A stretch of DNA of 64,000 nucleotides from CAVVYW01 sp963752605 (GTDB lineage: Bacteria; Actinomycetota; Thermoleophilia; Solirubrobacterales; 70-9), in contig CAVVYW010000006.1 of the NCBI GenBank assembly GCA_963752605.1, positions 682,001 to 746,000 on the forward strand, read 5' to 3'. Made by a program: the position numbers and the translations under genes. Positions 22,677 to 31,613 of the stretch are shown piece after piece; position 1 is the first letter of the stretch, and each line of letters begins with the position of its first letter. Under the pieces are notes generated by a model, which searched no databases, was not told the DNA's origin, and worked only from the letters and a program-made list of their open reading frames with translations.

Positions 22677-23535
22677 ATGGCAGAGCAAATCGAGAGCGGG
22701 ACGGTGAACATCGACGGGGTGTCGACCTTCTTTGGGCATCTGCCGGGGGAGGGCACGCCGGTCGTCCTCCTGCACGGAACGTGACGACCCACTCCGAGGA
22801 CTCGTTGCCAGATGATGGAAGAGCTGCAGGGCCCGGCGATCGCGCATCGATCTACCAGGCTCTCGGTCGCTGCGGATCATCCATCGGCGGAGAGCTTCGA
22901 CTACACGATGGATGGTTAAGCGCGTTTCTTCATCCGCTTCCTGGCGCGGATGGGCATCAGAGGAGCTCTCCCTGGTGGTCCACGACTGGGGTTCGATCGC
23001 GCTGGTCGCGGCGCAGGGGTGGCGCGACCGGATCAGCCGCCCTGGCGCTGATCAACGCCCTGCCGCTGCTGCCGGGCTACCGCTGGCACCGCACCGCGCG
23101 GATCTGGCGCACCCCGGTCCTGGGCGAGCTCTCCACCCGGATCCGCTCCCGGCGCGCGCTCGACCTGGCGCTGCGGGAGTCGCGCGGGGACTGGAGCCGG
23201 CACGACCCAGCCTTCGTCGACCTGATCTAGGAGCCACCTCTGATGCGGGGCACCAGTCCGGGCGATCCTCTCCCTCTATCGCTGAGCACCGGAGGAGGCG
23301 CTCGCGGCCACGGGGAATGCGCTCGGGTCGCTCGATGCGCCCGCCTTGGTCGTCTGGGGCATGCGGGACCGCTACCTGCCGGCGCGGATTCGGCCGCGCC
23401 TGGGCCGAGGCGCTGCCCCAGGCTGAGCTGCTGGAGCTCCCGGAGGCCGGCCACTGGCCCTGGCAGGATGAGCCCTCGAGCATCGAGCCCGTGTTGCAAT
23501 TCCTTCAGGGCGGTGCGGATAACCCGCAGAGTTGA
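22677..23535 (+). CDS. alpha/beta hydrolase (haloalkane dehalogenase/epoxide hydrolase-like), frame breaks
   Basis: ATG 22677 opens MAEQIESGTVNIDGVSTFF, followed by TPVVLLHG (oxyanion region). The nucleophile elbow is VVHDWGSIALVAAQGW, where Asp takes the nucleophile place, as in haloalkane dehalogenases and epoxide hydrolases. The rest continues RISRLALINALPLLPGYR-type sequence, ALVVWGMRDRYLPAR (acid strand) and the catalytic His in EAGHWPWQDEP. At least four frame breaks. It is divergent from nth. The substrate is unknown. Confidence 0.72.
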
Positions 23536-23572
23536 CGATTTGTTACCAACCGGTGACTAGAATCCCCGGGTC

Positions 23573-24335
23573 GTGCGCGCCCTGGTAGACAGGATCGGTC
23601 GTTGGCTGCCCAGGGATGGGGAGACGCGGCCGGCAGCTCGGCCTGTTCGTCTTGGCCGAGCTCTCGTATGAGACCGTCCGCGGTGTCGCGGAGGGTCAGC
23701 GCGCCGAGGCGTTCGCGAACGCCGCCGCGATCACGGACTTCGAGCGCTCGACGCACACCTTCTTCGAGCCCGACCTCCAGCCCGCGCTGCTCAATTCCCA
23801 GTGGATCATCGACGTGGCCAACTTCCTCTACATGAACAGCCACTTCGTGGTCACGACGGCCTTCCTGGTCTGGCTTTATCTGTTTCGTAACCCGAGCTTC
23901 TACTTCGTCCGGAACATGTTCCTGGTCGCGATGGGGCTCGCCCTGGTGGGCTACACCCTGGTGCCGACCGCCCCACCCCGCCTCTTTCCCGAGGATGGAT
24001 TCGTAGACACGATCACGGCCTACGCCCAGGTGAACCACGACTCCGGCCTCGTGAAGCTCTTCGTCAACCCCTACGCCGCGATCCCGAGCATGCACTGCGC
24101 ATTCGCCCTGATGATCGGCATCAGCGGAGCGATGATCTCGCGCCACAAGGCCACCCGCGCGTTCTGGTGCGTGTATCCGCTTGTGGTCATGTTCGTCGTC
24201 GTGGTGACGGCGAACCACTACTGGGTTGACGCCGCGGCGGGCGCCCTGGTGGCCGCGCTCGCGGCTCTCACCGCTCGGCAGGTCCTGGCCCGCTTCCGGC
24301 CGGCGGTCTGGTCCTTCCGGCCGGCGACGGCTTGA
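23573..24335 (+). CDS. PAP2-superfamily membrane phosphatase/transferase, first copy
   Basis: Polytopic enzyme of the PAP2 type (Aur1/lipid phosphate phosphatase group). After the N-terminus there are about six hydrophobic segments and the signatures VPTAPPRLFPEDG, NPYAAIPSMHCAFALMIGIS (PSMH) and VVVVTANHYWVDAAAGA (NHxxxD). The last histidine attacks the phosphate in this family. GTG 23573 gives a good N-terminus (RALVDRIGRWLPRDG) but needs one frame correction; ATG 23616 is the safe internal start. The stop overlaps the next gene (TTGA). It heads a run of four coupled membrane genes. Confidence 0.87.
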
Positions 24336-25994
24336 GCGCAGGCGCCGGCGCGCACCTGGTCGGCGTCCCGAGCCGGCCGGATCGCGCCAGAGAGGTGCTG
24401 GCTCGCTACGCCGAGCCGGGATTGCTCGCCCTGGCGCTGGGCGGCCTGTACCTGCTGGTGCAGCCTTCGAGCGCCGACCACGCCGCACAGGTCTTCCGCT
24501 CCGGCCTCTTCGACCAGGAGGGCATCTCGGCCTGGAACAACCTCTGGTTCGGCGGCCATCACCTGCCCGCATACAGCCTCCTGTTCCCGGTGCTCGGCTC
24601 GGCGATCGGTCCCAGGGAGGTCGGCGTCCTCGCCGTCCTGATCGCCTCCTCCTCTTCACGGCGATCGCCTACCGGGAGTGGGGCGAGCGGGCGCGCCTCG
24701 GGGTGATCTGGTTCGCCGCGGGCGCCTCGATCAGCCTCTACACGGGCAGGCTGACCTTCGCGCTCGGGGTGGCGATCGCGCTTGGCGCCGTGTTTGCGAG
24801 CCAGCGGGGCTGGCGCTCGGTCGGGGTCTTCCTGGCCGCCCTCGGCCCTGGCCAGCCCGGTCGCGGCGCTCTTCCTCGGCTGCGGGGCGGTCGCCTACGC
24901 CGCGGCGCACCGGACCCGCCGTGGCCTGGAGCTGGCGGTCGCCTCGGTCGGGCTGGTCGTGGCGCTCGCCTTCGCCTTCCCCGAGGGCGGCACCGAGCCG
25001 TTCGTCTTCTCGAGCTTCCAGCCGGCGCTGCTGGTCGCGATCGCCGTGTTCCTCGCGCTGCCCCGTGAGGAGCGGCTGCTCCGCTACGGGGTCGCCGCCT
25101 ACGCGGCGGCCCTCGCCGGCGCGTTCCTGATCGACACGCCGATGGGCGGCAACGCGACCCGGATGGGCGCCCTGCTGCTCGGCCCCGTCCTCGCCCTCGG
25201 CCTCTGGCGGCGGCAGAGCTTCGCCCTCGTCCTGCTCGCGCCGGTGCTCATCTACTGGCAGTGGTCGCCGGTGATCCGCGACCTCGAGGAGGTCCACGCC
25301 CAGCCCTCCGTGGAGGCCAGCTACTACGCGCCGGTCCTCGACTTCCTGCGAGGGACGCCCCGCCATCAGAGCTATCGGGTCGAGGTGCTGCCGGCGGCGC
25401 ACCACTGGGAGTCCGCCTACGTCCCGCGCGGGATCTACATCGCCCGCGGCTGGGAGCGGCAGCTCGACCGCAAGCTCAACCCCCTCTTCTACAAGGACAC
25501 CCTGTCCGCGACCGAGTACCGGCTCTGGCTCGATGACCTCGGGTGTCGGCTTCATCGCCGTGCCCGGCGCACCGCTCGATTACGCGGCCGATAACGAGGC
25601 GCGCCTGATCGCACAGGGCGCGCCCTATCTGAAGCTGGCCTTCCGCAGTCCCGACTGGAGCGTCTACCGGGTGAGGAATCCCGCTCCGGTCGCGATCGGA
25701 GCCGGCGAGCTGGTCAAGCTGACCCCGGAGGGGTTCGTCGTGGACGCCGAGAGCCGAGGCAGCGTGCTGGTGAAGGTGAACTGGACGCCGTACTGGTCGA
25801 TCGAGGAGGGCACGGGATGCGTCGAGCAGTCGCCTCGCGGCGGCACCGTCCTCCAGGTGAAGGAGCCCGGCCGCTTCCGGGTCGGCGTTGACTTTGCGCC
25901 GTGGCGGGCCCTGTCGGGCGGCCCGCGCTGCGCCAACAGGCCTCCGGCGACCGGCGGCTGGGAGCGTGCCGTGACGCGCGGGGTGGGCAGGTGA
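24332..25994 (+). CDS. GT-C-like polytopic membrane protein, three frame breaks
   Basis: TTG 24332 overlaps the previous stop by 4 nt. The protein (about 550 residues after correction) has an N-terminal membrane block (ARYAEPGLLALALGGLYLLV), a loop with NNLWFGGHHLPAYSLLFPVL, about eight more hydrophobic helices (LGVIWFAAGASISLYTGRLT; LLVAIAVFLALP) and a large external C-terminal domain (RVEVLPAAHHWESAYVPRGI; GEGTGCVEQ-type loop). This resembles GT-C glycosyltransferases or YfhO-like proteins using polyprenyl-phosphate sugars. Breaks lie near 24650, 24840 and 25550. The specific activity is not known. Confidence 0.65.
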
Positions 25995-26800
25995 CCGCGG
26001 CGCAGCTCAAGGGGAGGCTGCTCCCGCGCGGCCCGCGCGATCTGATCATCCAGTTTGCGATCGTGGCGCTCGCCTACGTGGCGTGGCGGTATGCGCGCGG
26101 GGCCGTTGCGGGCGGGATGACCGAGTCGTTCGCGCACGCGCGCGATCTGATCAGCGTCGAGAGGTCCCTCGGGACGCTGATCGAGCCCGACGTGCAGCGC
26201 TGGACCGTCGACTCCGCCTGGCTCGGCGAGTTCGTGCGATGGGGCTACGCGAACCTCCACTTCAAGGGAAGCTGCCTGATGCTCGCCGCGATCTTTTTCG
26301 GCTGGCGCGGCAGCTTCGGGTTCGTCCGCAACATGGTCCTGGCGGCCATGGCGATCTCGATCCTCTGCTACGCGGCGTCTCCCACGGCGCCGCCGCGCTT
26401 CATTCCCGAGCTCGGCCTCGACCCGTCCAACACCGTCACCGGCAACGACCCGGTGATCTCGGCGCCGGGCGATCCGCTGTTCAACCCGTTCGCCGCCGTC
26501 CCCTCGATGCACGTGGCCTTCTCGCTGATCTTCGCGTGGTCGCTGGCGCTGCTGGTCCGGCCACGGCCCCTGAAGGCGCTGCTCTTCGCCTATCCCCTGC
26601 TCATGACCTACGTGGTGGTGGCGAGCGGCAACCACTTCTGGCTCGACGCGGCCCTCGGCGCGGTCGTGGCTGCCGCGGCCGCCGGAATCGCGCTGCTGGC
26701 CGCGCGGCTCAACCCCGACTGGTCGTTCGGCGCCGATGCCGACCGTGGGCCGGTCGCGGGCCCCGAGCCCGAGCCCGAGGTCGAGGCCGCGCCGGCATGA
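25991..26800 (+). CDS. PAP2-superfamily membrane phosphatase/transferase, second copy
   Basis: Paralogue of the enzyme at 23.6 kb, 269 residues from GTG 25991, which overlaps the previous stop by 4 nt. Signatures: FGFVRNMVLAAMAISIL, SPTAPPRFIPELG, NPFAAVPSMHVAFSLIFAWS and VVVASGNHFWLDAALGA. The C-terminus is a short Pro/Glu-rich tail. It is intact. Two PAP2 enzymes in one operon with a phosphatidyltransferase suggest removal of a phosphate from, or head-group exchange on, the lipid made here. Confidence 0.88.
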   Translation: MTAAQLKGRLLPRGPRDLIIQFAIVALAYVAWRYARGAVAGGMTESFAHARDLISVERSLGTLIEPDVQRWTVDSAWLGEFVRWGYANLHFKGSCLMLAAIFFGWRGSFGFVRNMVLAAMAISILCYAASPTAPPRFIPELGLDPSNTVTGNDPVISAPGDPLFNPFAAVPSMHVAFSLIFAWSLALLVRPRPLKALLFAYPLLMTYVVVASGNHFWLDAALGAVVAAAAAGIALLAARLNPDWSFGADADRGPVAGPEPEPEVEAAPA

Positions 26801-27469
26801 AGGTGACGGAGGAGCGGCGCCCGGCGACGGGCCAAGGCGACGGGGCCCCGACCCCGACCGCCGGCGAGATGGTCCGCGACCGGCTGATCGAGTCGCGGCT
26901 GACCCCGAACGCGATCTCGATGGTCGGGCTGGTCGGGAACCTCGCCGCCGCCGTCCTGATCTGGCAGGACTACTTCTTCCTGGGGGGCCTCGCCTTCATC
27001 GCCGGCTCGGTGATGGACACGCTCGACGGCCGCTACGCGCGCATCTCCGGCAAGGGGACGCTGTTCGGGGCGTTCCTCGACTCGACGCTCGACCGGATCG
27101 AGGAGGGGATCGTGCTCACCGCCGTCGCCGCGCACTTCGCCGAGCAGGGCGATTCGTTCGCCGCCGCGATGTGCGTGGTCGTGGTCCTGGGCTCGCTGAT
27201 GGTCTCCTACACGCGTGCGCGGGCCGAGGCGCTGGGCGTGGAGTGCAAGGTGGGATTGGCGACACGCCCCGTCAGGGTGGTCATACTGTCCGTGGGCCTA
27301 GTCTTCGCGAAAGGAGCCGGCATCTTCGACATCGAGCTGTTGGCCCCGGCGATCTACGCGATGGCCGCTCTCACCGCCCTCACCGTGCTGCAGCGCGTCT
27401 GGCACGTTCGCAATGCGCTGAAGGGCGGGAGAGCGGGCCGGCGGGCCGGTGGCGGCCGAAGATGTGTAA
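26797..27469 (+). CDS. CDP-alcohol phosphatidyltransferase (likely phosphatidylinositol-phosphate synthase)
   Basis: The active-site pattern DG-x2-AR-x8-G-x3-D-x3-D is complete in TLDGRYARISGKGTLFGAFL and the following DSTLD. About six membrane helices surround it, and the N-terminal RLTPNAISMVGLVGNLAAA is typical. The family swaps CMP of CDP-diacylglycerol for an alcohol. With ino1 directly downstream, inositol-1-phosphate is the likely acceptor, as for PIPS of mycobacteria. ATG 26797 overlaps the previous stop by 4 nt. As written, the frame runs on into ino1 without a stop; one restored base in the GC-rich stretch 27420-27455 would end it at TAA 27467-27469 (AEDV*). Confidence 0.85.
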
Positions 27470-27515
27470 CCGCCCACCACAGCAAGTGTCGTTTCAGCTT
27501 TGAGCTACACCATCT

Positions 27516-27521
27516 AGGAGG
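27516..27521 (+). promoter_or_regulatory. strong ribosome-binding site of ino1
   Basis: AGGAGG, 10 nt before ATG 27532. It shows that ino1 is meant to start on its own although the upstream frame is open into it. Confidence 0.75.
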
Positions 27522-27531
27522 ATTTCCAGGC

Positions 27532-28715
27532 ATGAGCACCGTCAACGGTCAATCGAATGGAGCCCGTCGCAACGGCGCCCGCGAGGACAAGGTCCGGGTC
27601 GCGATAGTCGGCGTCGGGAACTGCGCGAGCTCCTTCGTACAGGGCGTCGAGTACTACAAGGACGCCGATCCGGCGGAGCAGGTGCCGGGCCTCATGCACG
27701 TGGACCTGGGCGGCTACCACGTGCGCGACATCGAGTTCACCGCCGCCTTCGACATCGACTCGGAGAAGGTCGGCAAGGACCTCTCCGAGGCGATCTTCGC
27801 CGGTCAGAACAACACGATCAAGTTCTCGGAGGTCCCGAACCTCGGCGTCAAGGTGCACCGCGGCATGACCCACGACGGCCTCGGCAAGTACCTCAAGGAG
27901 AAGATCACCAAGGCGCCGGGCCAGACCGCCGACATCGTCGGCATCCTGCAGGACACGCAGACCGACGTCCTCGTCTGTTACCTCCCCGTCGGCTCCGAGC
28001 AGGCGACCAAGTGGTACGTCGAGCAGGCGCTCGCGGCCGGGGTCGGCTTCGTCAACTGCCTGCCGGTGTTCATCGCCCGCGAGGACTACTGGAACAAGCG
28101 CTTCAAGGACGCCGGGATGCCGATCATCGGCGACGACATCAAGTCCCAGGTCGGCGCGACGATCGTGCACCGGCAGCTCGCGAGGCTGTTCGCCGACCGC
28201 GGCGTGCGGATGGAGCGCACCAGCCAGCTGAACGTCGGCGGCAACATGGACTTCTACAACATGCTCGAGCGCGAGCGGCTGGAGTCGAAGAAGATCTCCA
28301 AGACGAACGCGGTCACCTCGATCATGGATCACGAGCTGCCCGCCGACGACGTCTACATCGGGCCCTCGGACTACGTGCCGTGGCTCACCGACCGCAAGTG
28401 GGCGCACATCCGCGTCGAGGGGAAGGCGTTCGGCGACGTGCCGCTCAACGTCGAGCTGAAGCTCGAGGTCTGGGACTCGCCGAACTCGGCCGGCATCGTG
28501 ATCGACGCCGCCAGGATCGTGAAGCTCGCGCTCAACAACGGCATCGCCGGCGAGCTCGACGGGCCCTCCAGCTACCTGATGAAGTCGCCGCACACCCAGC
28601 GCCCCGATCCGGTGGCGAGGGAGAAGACGGAGGAGTTCATCGCGAAGTACGCCCGCGAGGCGGCGTGCCCAGTGCGGCAGCCGAGCAGAGGCCGAGACCG
28701 GCGGCCGCGAAGTAG
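27532..28715 (+). CDS. ino1: inositol-3-phosphate synthase
   Basis: Converts glucose-6-phosphate to inositol phosphate with NAD+. After a 20-residue leader the Rossmann glycine motif VRVAIVGVGNCASSFVQGVE is followed by DVLVCYLPVGSEQATKWYVE, NCLPVFIAREDYW, IIGDDIKSQVGATIVHRQLA and NVGGNMDFYNMLE, all typical of the short actinobacterial type. It supplies inositol for lipid and, in many actinobacteria, thiol synthesis. A break near 28668 shifts the last 15 or so codons; the corrected tail ends SAAAEQRPRPAAAK at 28715. The start is ATG 27532. Confidence 0.95.
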
Positions 28716-28787
28716 CGGGCTGACGGCCAGGACTCGCCTGTGGCAGCGCGCCCGCCGCGGCGCGCTTCTCATATCCATCGCTCGCCC

Positions 28788-30744
28788 GTGGCCGCTCGCC
28801 GACTCGCTCGCGATCGCCCAGGTGAGTCCGTAGCCCTGGGGATCGCGCCACGAGATCGACGAGTTCGTCAGGCGCACCTCCGAGGAGCTGGCCAGCGGGG
28901 GCACCGGGTGCTGGTCTGCGCGCCGTCGGACTCGCGGACCGCGATCCGTGACACGCGGCGGGCGATCCGCGCCGCCACGGGATGACCCGCAGTCGCTGCT
29001 TCAGGGGCGAGAACCCGCGGGTGCTCGCGATCGGGCAGAGCATTCCGCTGCCGAGCGGCCCGCGCCGCCGCCCGGCGCCGATTCCGCGTCGACGTCAGCC
29101 GCATCGCTCGAGCAGCTGCTCGAGTCGGTGCCGCTCGACCTCGTCCACGTCCACGAGCCGTTCGCGCCCAGCCCGGGCTCGGCCGCTCTGCGGCACTCGC
29201 AGTCACTCAACGTCGCCACCTTCCACGAGCCCGCGGAGCGGGTGCTCTCGACCCAGGTGGCGCGGAGCTGGTCGAGGTGTTCTTCGGCCGGATCGACGAG
29301 CGCACCGCCAGCAACGAGGCGACGGGCGAGCTGCTCGAGCGCTTCTTCCCCGGCGCGTACGAGCTGATCCGCGCCGGGCGCGGACGTGGCCGAGCCCGCG
29401 CTGCCGTCGCCACCGACGGGCGGGTGCGGATCGTCCACTCGCCGAGGAGGAGCGGGGGGCGATGCGGCTCTGGCTTCGCGGCCTGCGCAAGCTTCCCGAA
29501 GGACCTCGACTGGGAAGGGGTTATCTGGTTCGACGGCCCCACCGATCCCCTGGCGAGGGTCAGCAAGCGTCTCCGCGAGCGGCTGCGGGTCGTTCGCCCC
29601 TCCGACGGGGAGCCGATCGAGTTCATCGCGGGGGCGGACATCGTCTGCCTCGCCTCCGGCGGGGTCCGGATCGCGCCGGCGCTGATCCGCAAGGCGCTGG
29701 CGGCGCGGCGCGGTGCCGGTGGTCTCCGACCTGGAGCTCTATCGCGAGCTGGTCGGCGACGGCGAGCAGGGGCTGCTGTTCCCGGTCGGCGACGCGGTGA
29801 CCGCTCGCGGCGCAGATCGAGCGGCTCTCCACCGACGCCCGCTCCGCGACGAGCTGCGAGCCAGCGCGCGCGCGAACGGGTGGCGAGGGCGCGGCTGGGA
29901 GCAGGTCGCCGACGAGCTCGAGGCGATCTACCGGCGGCTGGCGGCGCGGCGGCACGACCCGGCCGGCGATCCCGAGGTCCGCCGCCGGCTCGCGGACCGC
30001 GAGTACATCCACTGCGACCTGCACATGCACACCGATCACTCCCCGGACTGCGCGACGCCGGTCGAGGTGCTGCTGGAGACCGCGAAGGAGCGCGGGCTCG
30101 GCGCGATCGCGATCACCGACCACAACGAGATCTCCGGGCGCGTTCGAGGCCCGCGAGATCGCCGAGAGGATCGGGGGGATCAAGGTGATCGTCGCCGAGG
30201 AGGTGAAGACCGCTCACGAGGGCGAGGTGATCGGCCTCTTCCTCGAGGAGAAGATCGAGCGCGGGATGTCGATGGCGGAGACGATCGCCGAGATCCGGCG
30301 CCAGGGGGGCCTGGTCTACGTGCCCGCATCCGTTCGACCGGCTCCACTCGGTCCCCGACTACGAGCACCTGCTGAAGGTCGTCGCAGGACATCGACATCC
30401 TCGAGGTGTTCAACCCGAGGATCGCCTTCTCGGCCTTCAACGAGGAGGCGGTGCGGTTCGCGCGCAAGTACCGGATCGTCCCCGGGGCGGGTTCGGACAG
30501 CCACGTCGCCCAGGGGCTGGGCAGCGTCAAGATCCGGCTCCGCGACTTCGAGGGGCCGCAGGAGTTCCTCGAGGCGATGCGGGACGCGGACATCGTCCGC
30601 AAGCACAAGAACCTCGTCTACGTCCAGGCGCTCAAGTTCCTGCAGACCAGCGGCGGGCGGGGCGGCCGCTCGCTGGCGGCGCGGGACGGCGCCGGGACCA
30701 AGTCGCGGCGGCGCAGCCGAAATCGCACCGCGGGCAAGAGTTGA
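28788..30744 (+). CDS. glycosyltransferase (GT4-like) fused to a PHP-domain phosphoesterase, frame breaks
   Basis: The N-terminal half has the GT-B pattern: RIAQVSP-type start with GSRHEIDEFV, GHRVLVCAPSD, LDLVHVHEPFAPS, LNVATFHEPAERVL, DERTASNEATGELLERFFPG and the late VVSDLELYRELVGDGEQGLL. The same frame (29713-30130) runs on into a PHP domain: YIHCDLHMHTDHSPDCATPV, AIAITDHNEISG, VIVAEEVKTAHEGEVIGLF and, later, GAGSDSHVAQGLGSVKI. These are the metal-binding His/Asp/Glu sets of PHP phosphoesterases. At least six breaks elsewhere. The start is unresolved (28740-28800). Position after ino1 suggests sugar transfer to an inositol lipid. Confidence 0.75.
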
Positions 30745-30780
30745 TGCACTCGCAAGGTGCGGGCGCCGGGCCCGAAGAAG

Positions 30781-31401
30781 ATGCAGGGCGCCGTGTCATC
30801 CGCGACCGACGACGAGATCCGCGAGAAGTACCTGGAGCGGGCGATTCGCGAGCTGAACGACCTGGGCAGGGACCTCTCCGTCTGCCAGGACTGCCCGCGC
30901 GGCAACGTGATGCCGGTCCAGGGCTCCGGCCATCCGCAGGCCGACATCATGATGCTGAAGCACGCCGCCACCCCGGCGGAGATCGAGGAGGGGGTGGCCT
31001 TCTACGGGCGCGCGGGCAATGCCCTGATGAAGAGCTTCAAGCGCCTCGCGATCGACCCGATCGTCGTCTTCGGCACCCTCTGCGTCAAGTGCCCGCTCAC
31101 CGACCCGGGCCACGCCTCCGAGGCGTGCATCGCCAGGATCGGCGAGGAGATCGCCATCGTCCAGCCGCGGATCGTCGTCGTGATGGGTGAGGACGCCCTC
31201 GAGGTGCTCAACGGGCTCGACCTGCCGCTGGCCGAGGAGATCGAGCCGATCGAGGGCGAGGTCCAGCGGCTCACCCCGACCACCGACGCCCTCTTCGTCC
31301 CCGACATCGACGAGTCCCTCGACGAGGAGGGCGCGAAGCAGCGCTTCTGGGGCTCGTTCAGGGTGCTCGGGGACTGGTACGACCAGCTGCCGCCGTACTA
31401 G
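30781..31401 (+). CDS. uracil-DNA glycosylase-superfamily protein with altered catalytic motif
   Basis: The 206-residue protein keeps the iron-sulfur cysteines of family-4 UDGs (CQDC near residue 34, VKC and EAC further on) and the blocks YGRAGNALMKSFKRL, FGTLCVKCPLTDPG and IVQPRIVVVMGEDALEVL. The catalytic GE.PG motif before GRAG is replaced by LKHAATPAEIEEGV, and the C-terminal His-Pro motif is VPDID instead. It may bind DNA or a nucleotide without the usual glycosylase activity. An alternative GTG at 30757 adds eight residues. Intact frame, in the same direction as the fusion gene upstream. Confidence 0.72.
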   Translation: MQGAVSSATDDEIREKYLERAIRELNDLGRDLSVCQDCPRGNVMPVQGSGHPQADIMMLKHAATPAEIEEGVAFYGRAGNALMKSFKRLAIDPIVVFGTLCVKCPLTDPGHASEACIARIGEEIAIVQPRIVVVMGEDALEVLNGLDLPLAEEIEPIEGEVQRLTPTTDALFVPDIDESLDEEGAKQRFWGSFRVLGDWYDQLPPY

Positions 31402-31412
31402 CGCTTCAAGCG

Positions 31413-31613
31413 ATGGCGCTCGAGGAGTGGACGATCGAGCAGCTTCCGGACCACTGCCAGAACTGCGGCGCGACCCTGACCGACGCCGAGAAGTAGACGG
31501 CGCTGGACGAGGGGCCGCAGCGGCCGGTCCTGTGCACGACCTGCGCCTCCGAGGTCGTGCCGCTCGATGAGGACGGAGGACGAGGCGAGTCAAGGCCGAG
31601 GCTCGACTCCTAG
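31413..31613 (+). pseudogene. small zinc-ribbon protein with an in-frame TAG
   Basis: From ATG 31413 the frame reads MALEEWTIEQLPDHCQNCGA, then TLTDAEK, a TAG stop (31494-31496), and continues TALDEGPQRPVLCTTCASEV with a further acidic tail to TAG 31611. The two CxxC pairs, CQNC and CTTC, lie on opposite sides of the stop and would make one zinc site of a 65-residue protein. A C-to-T change (CAG to TAG) or a base error explains it best. The final stop overlaps the stop of the convergent glycosidase gene. Confidence 0.6.

Noticed and set aside
23532..23561. TTGACG and TAGAAT as the promoter of the first PAP2 gene
   Set aside because: The spacing is 20 nt, too long for a normal promoter. TAGAAT alone, 9-10 nt before GTG 23573, may still be the -10 box.
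26083..27000. The 5' part of the 916-codon frame that ends in ino1
   Set aside because: Upstream of 26797 the frame is out of register with the second PAP2 protein, which is clearly the real product there.
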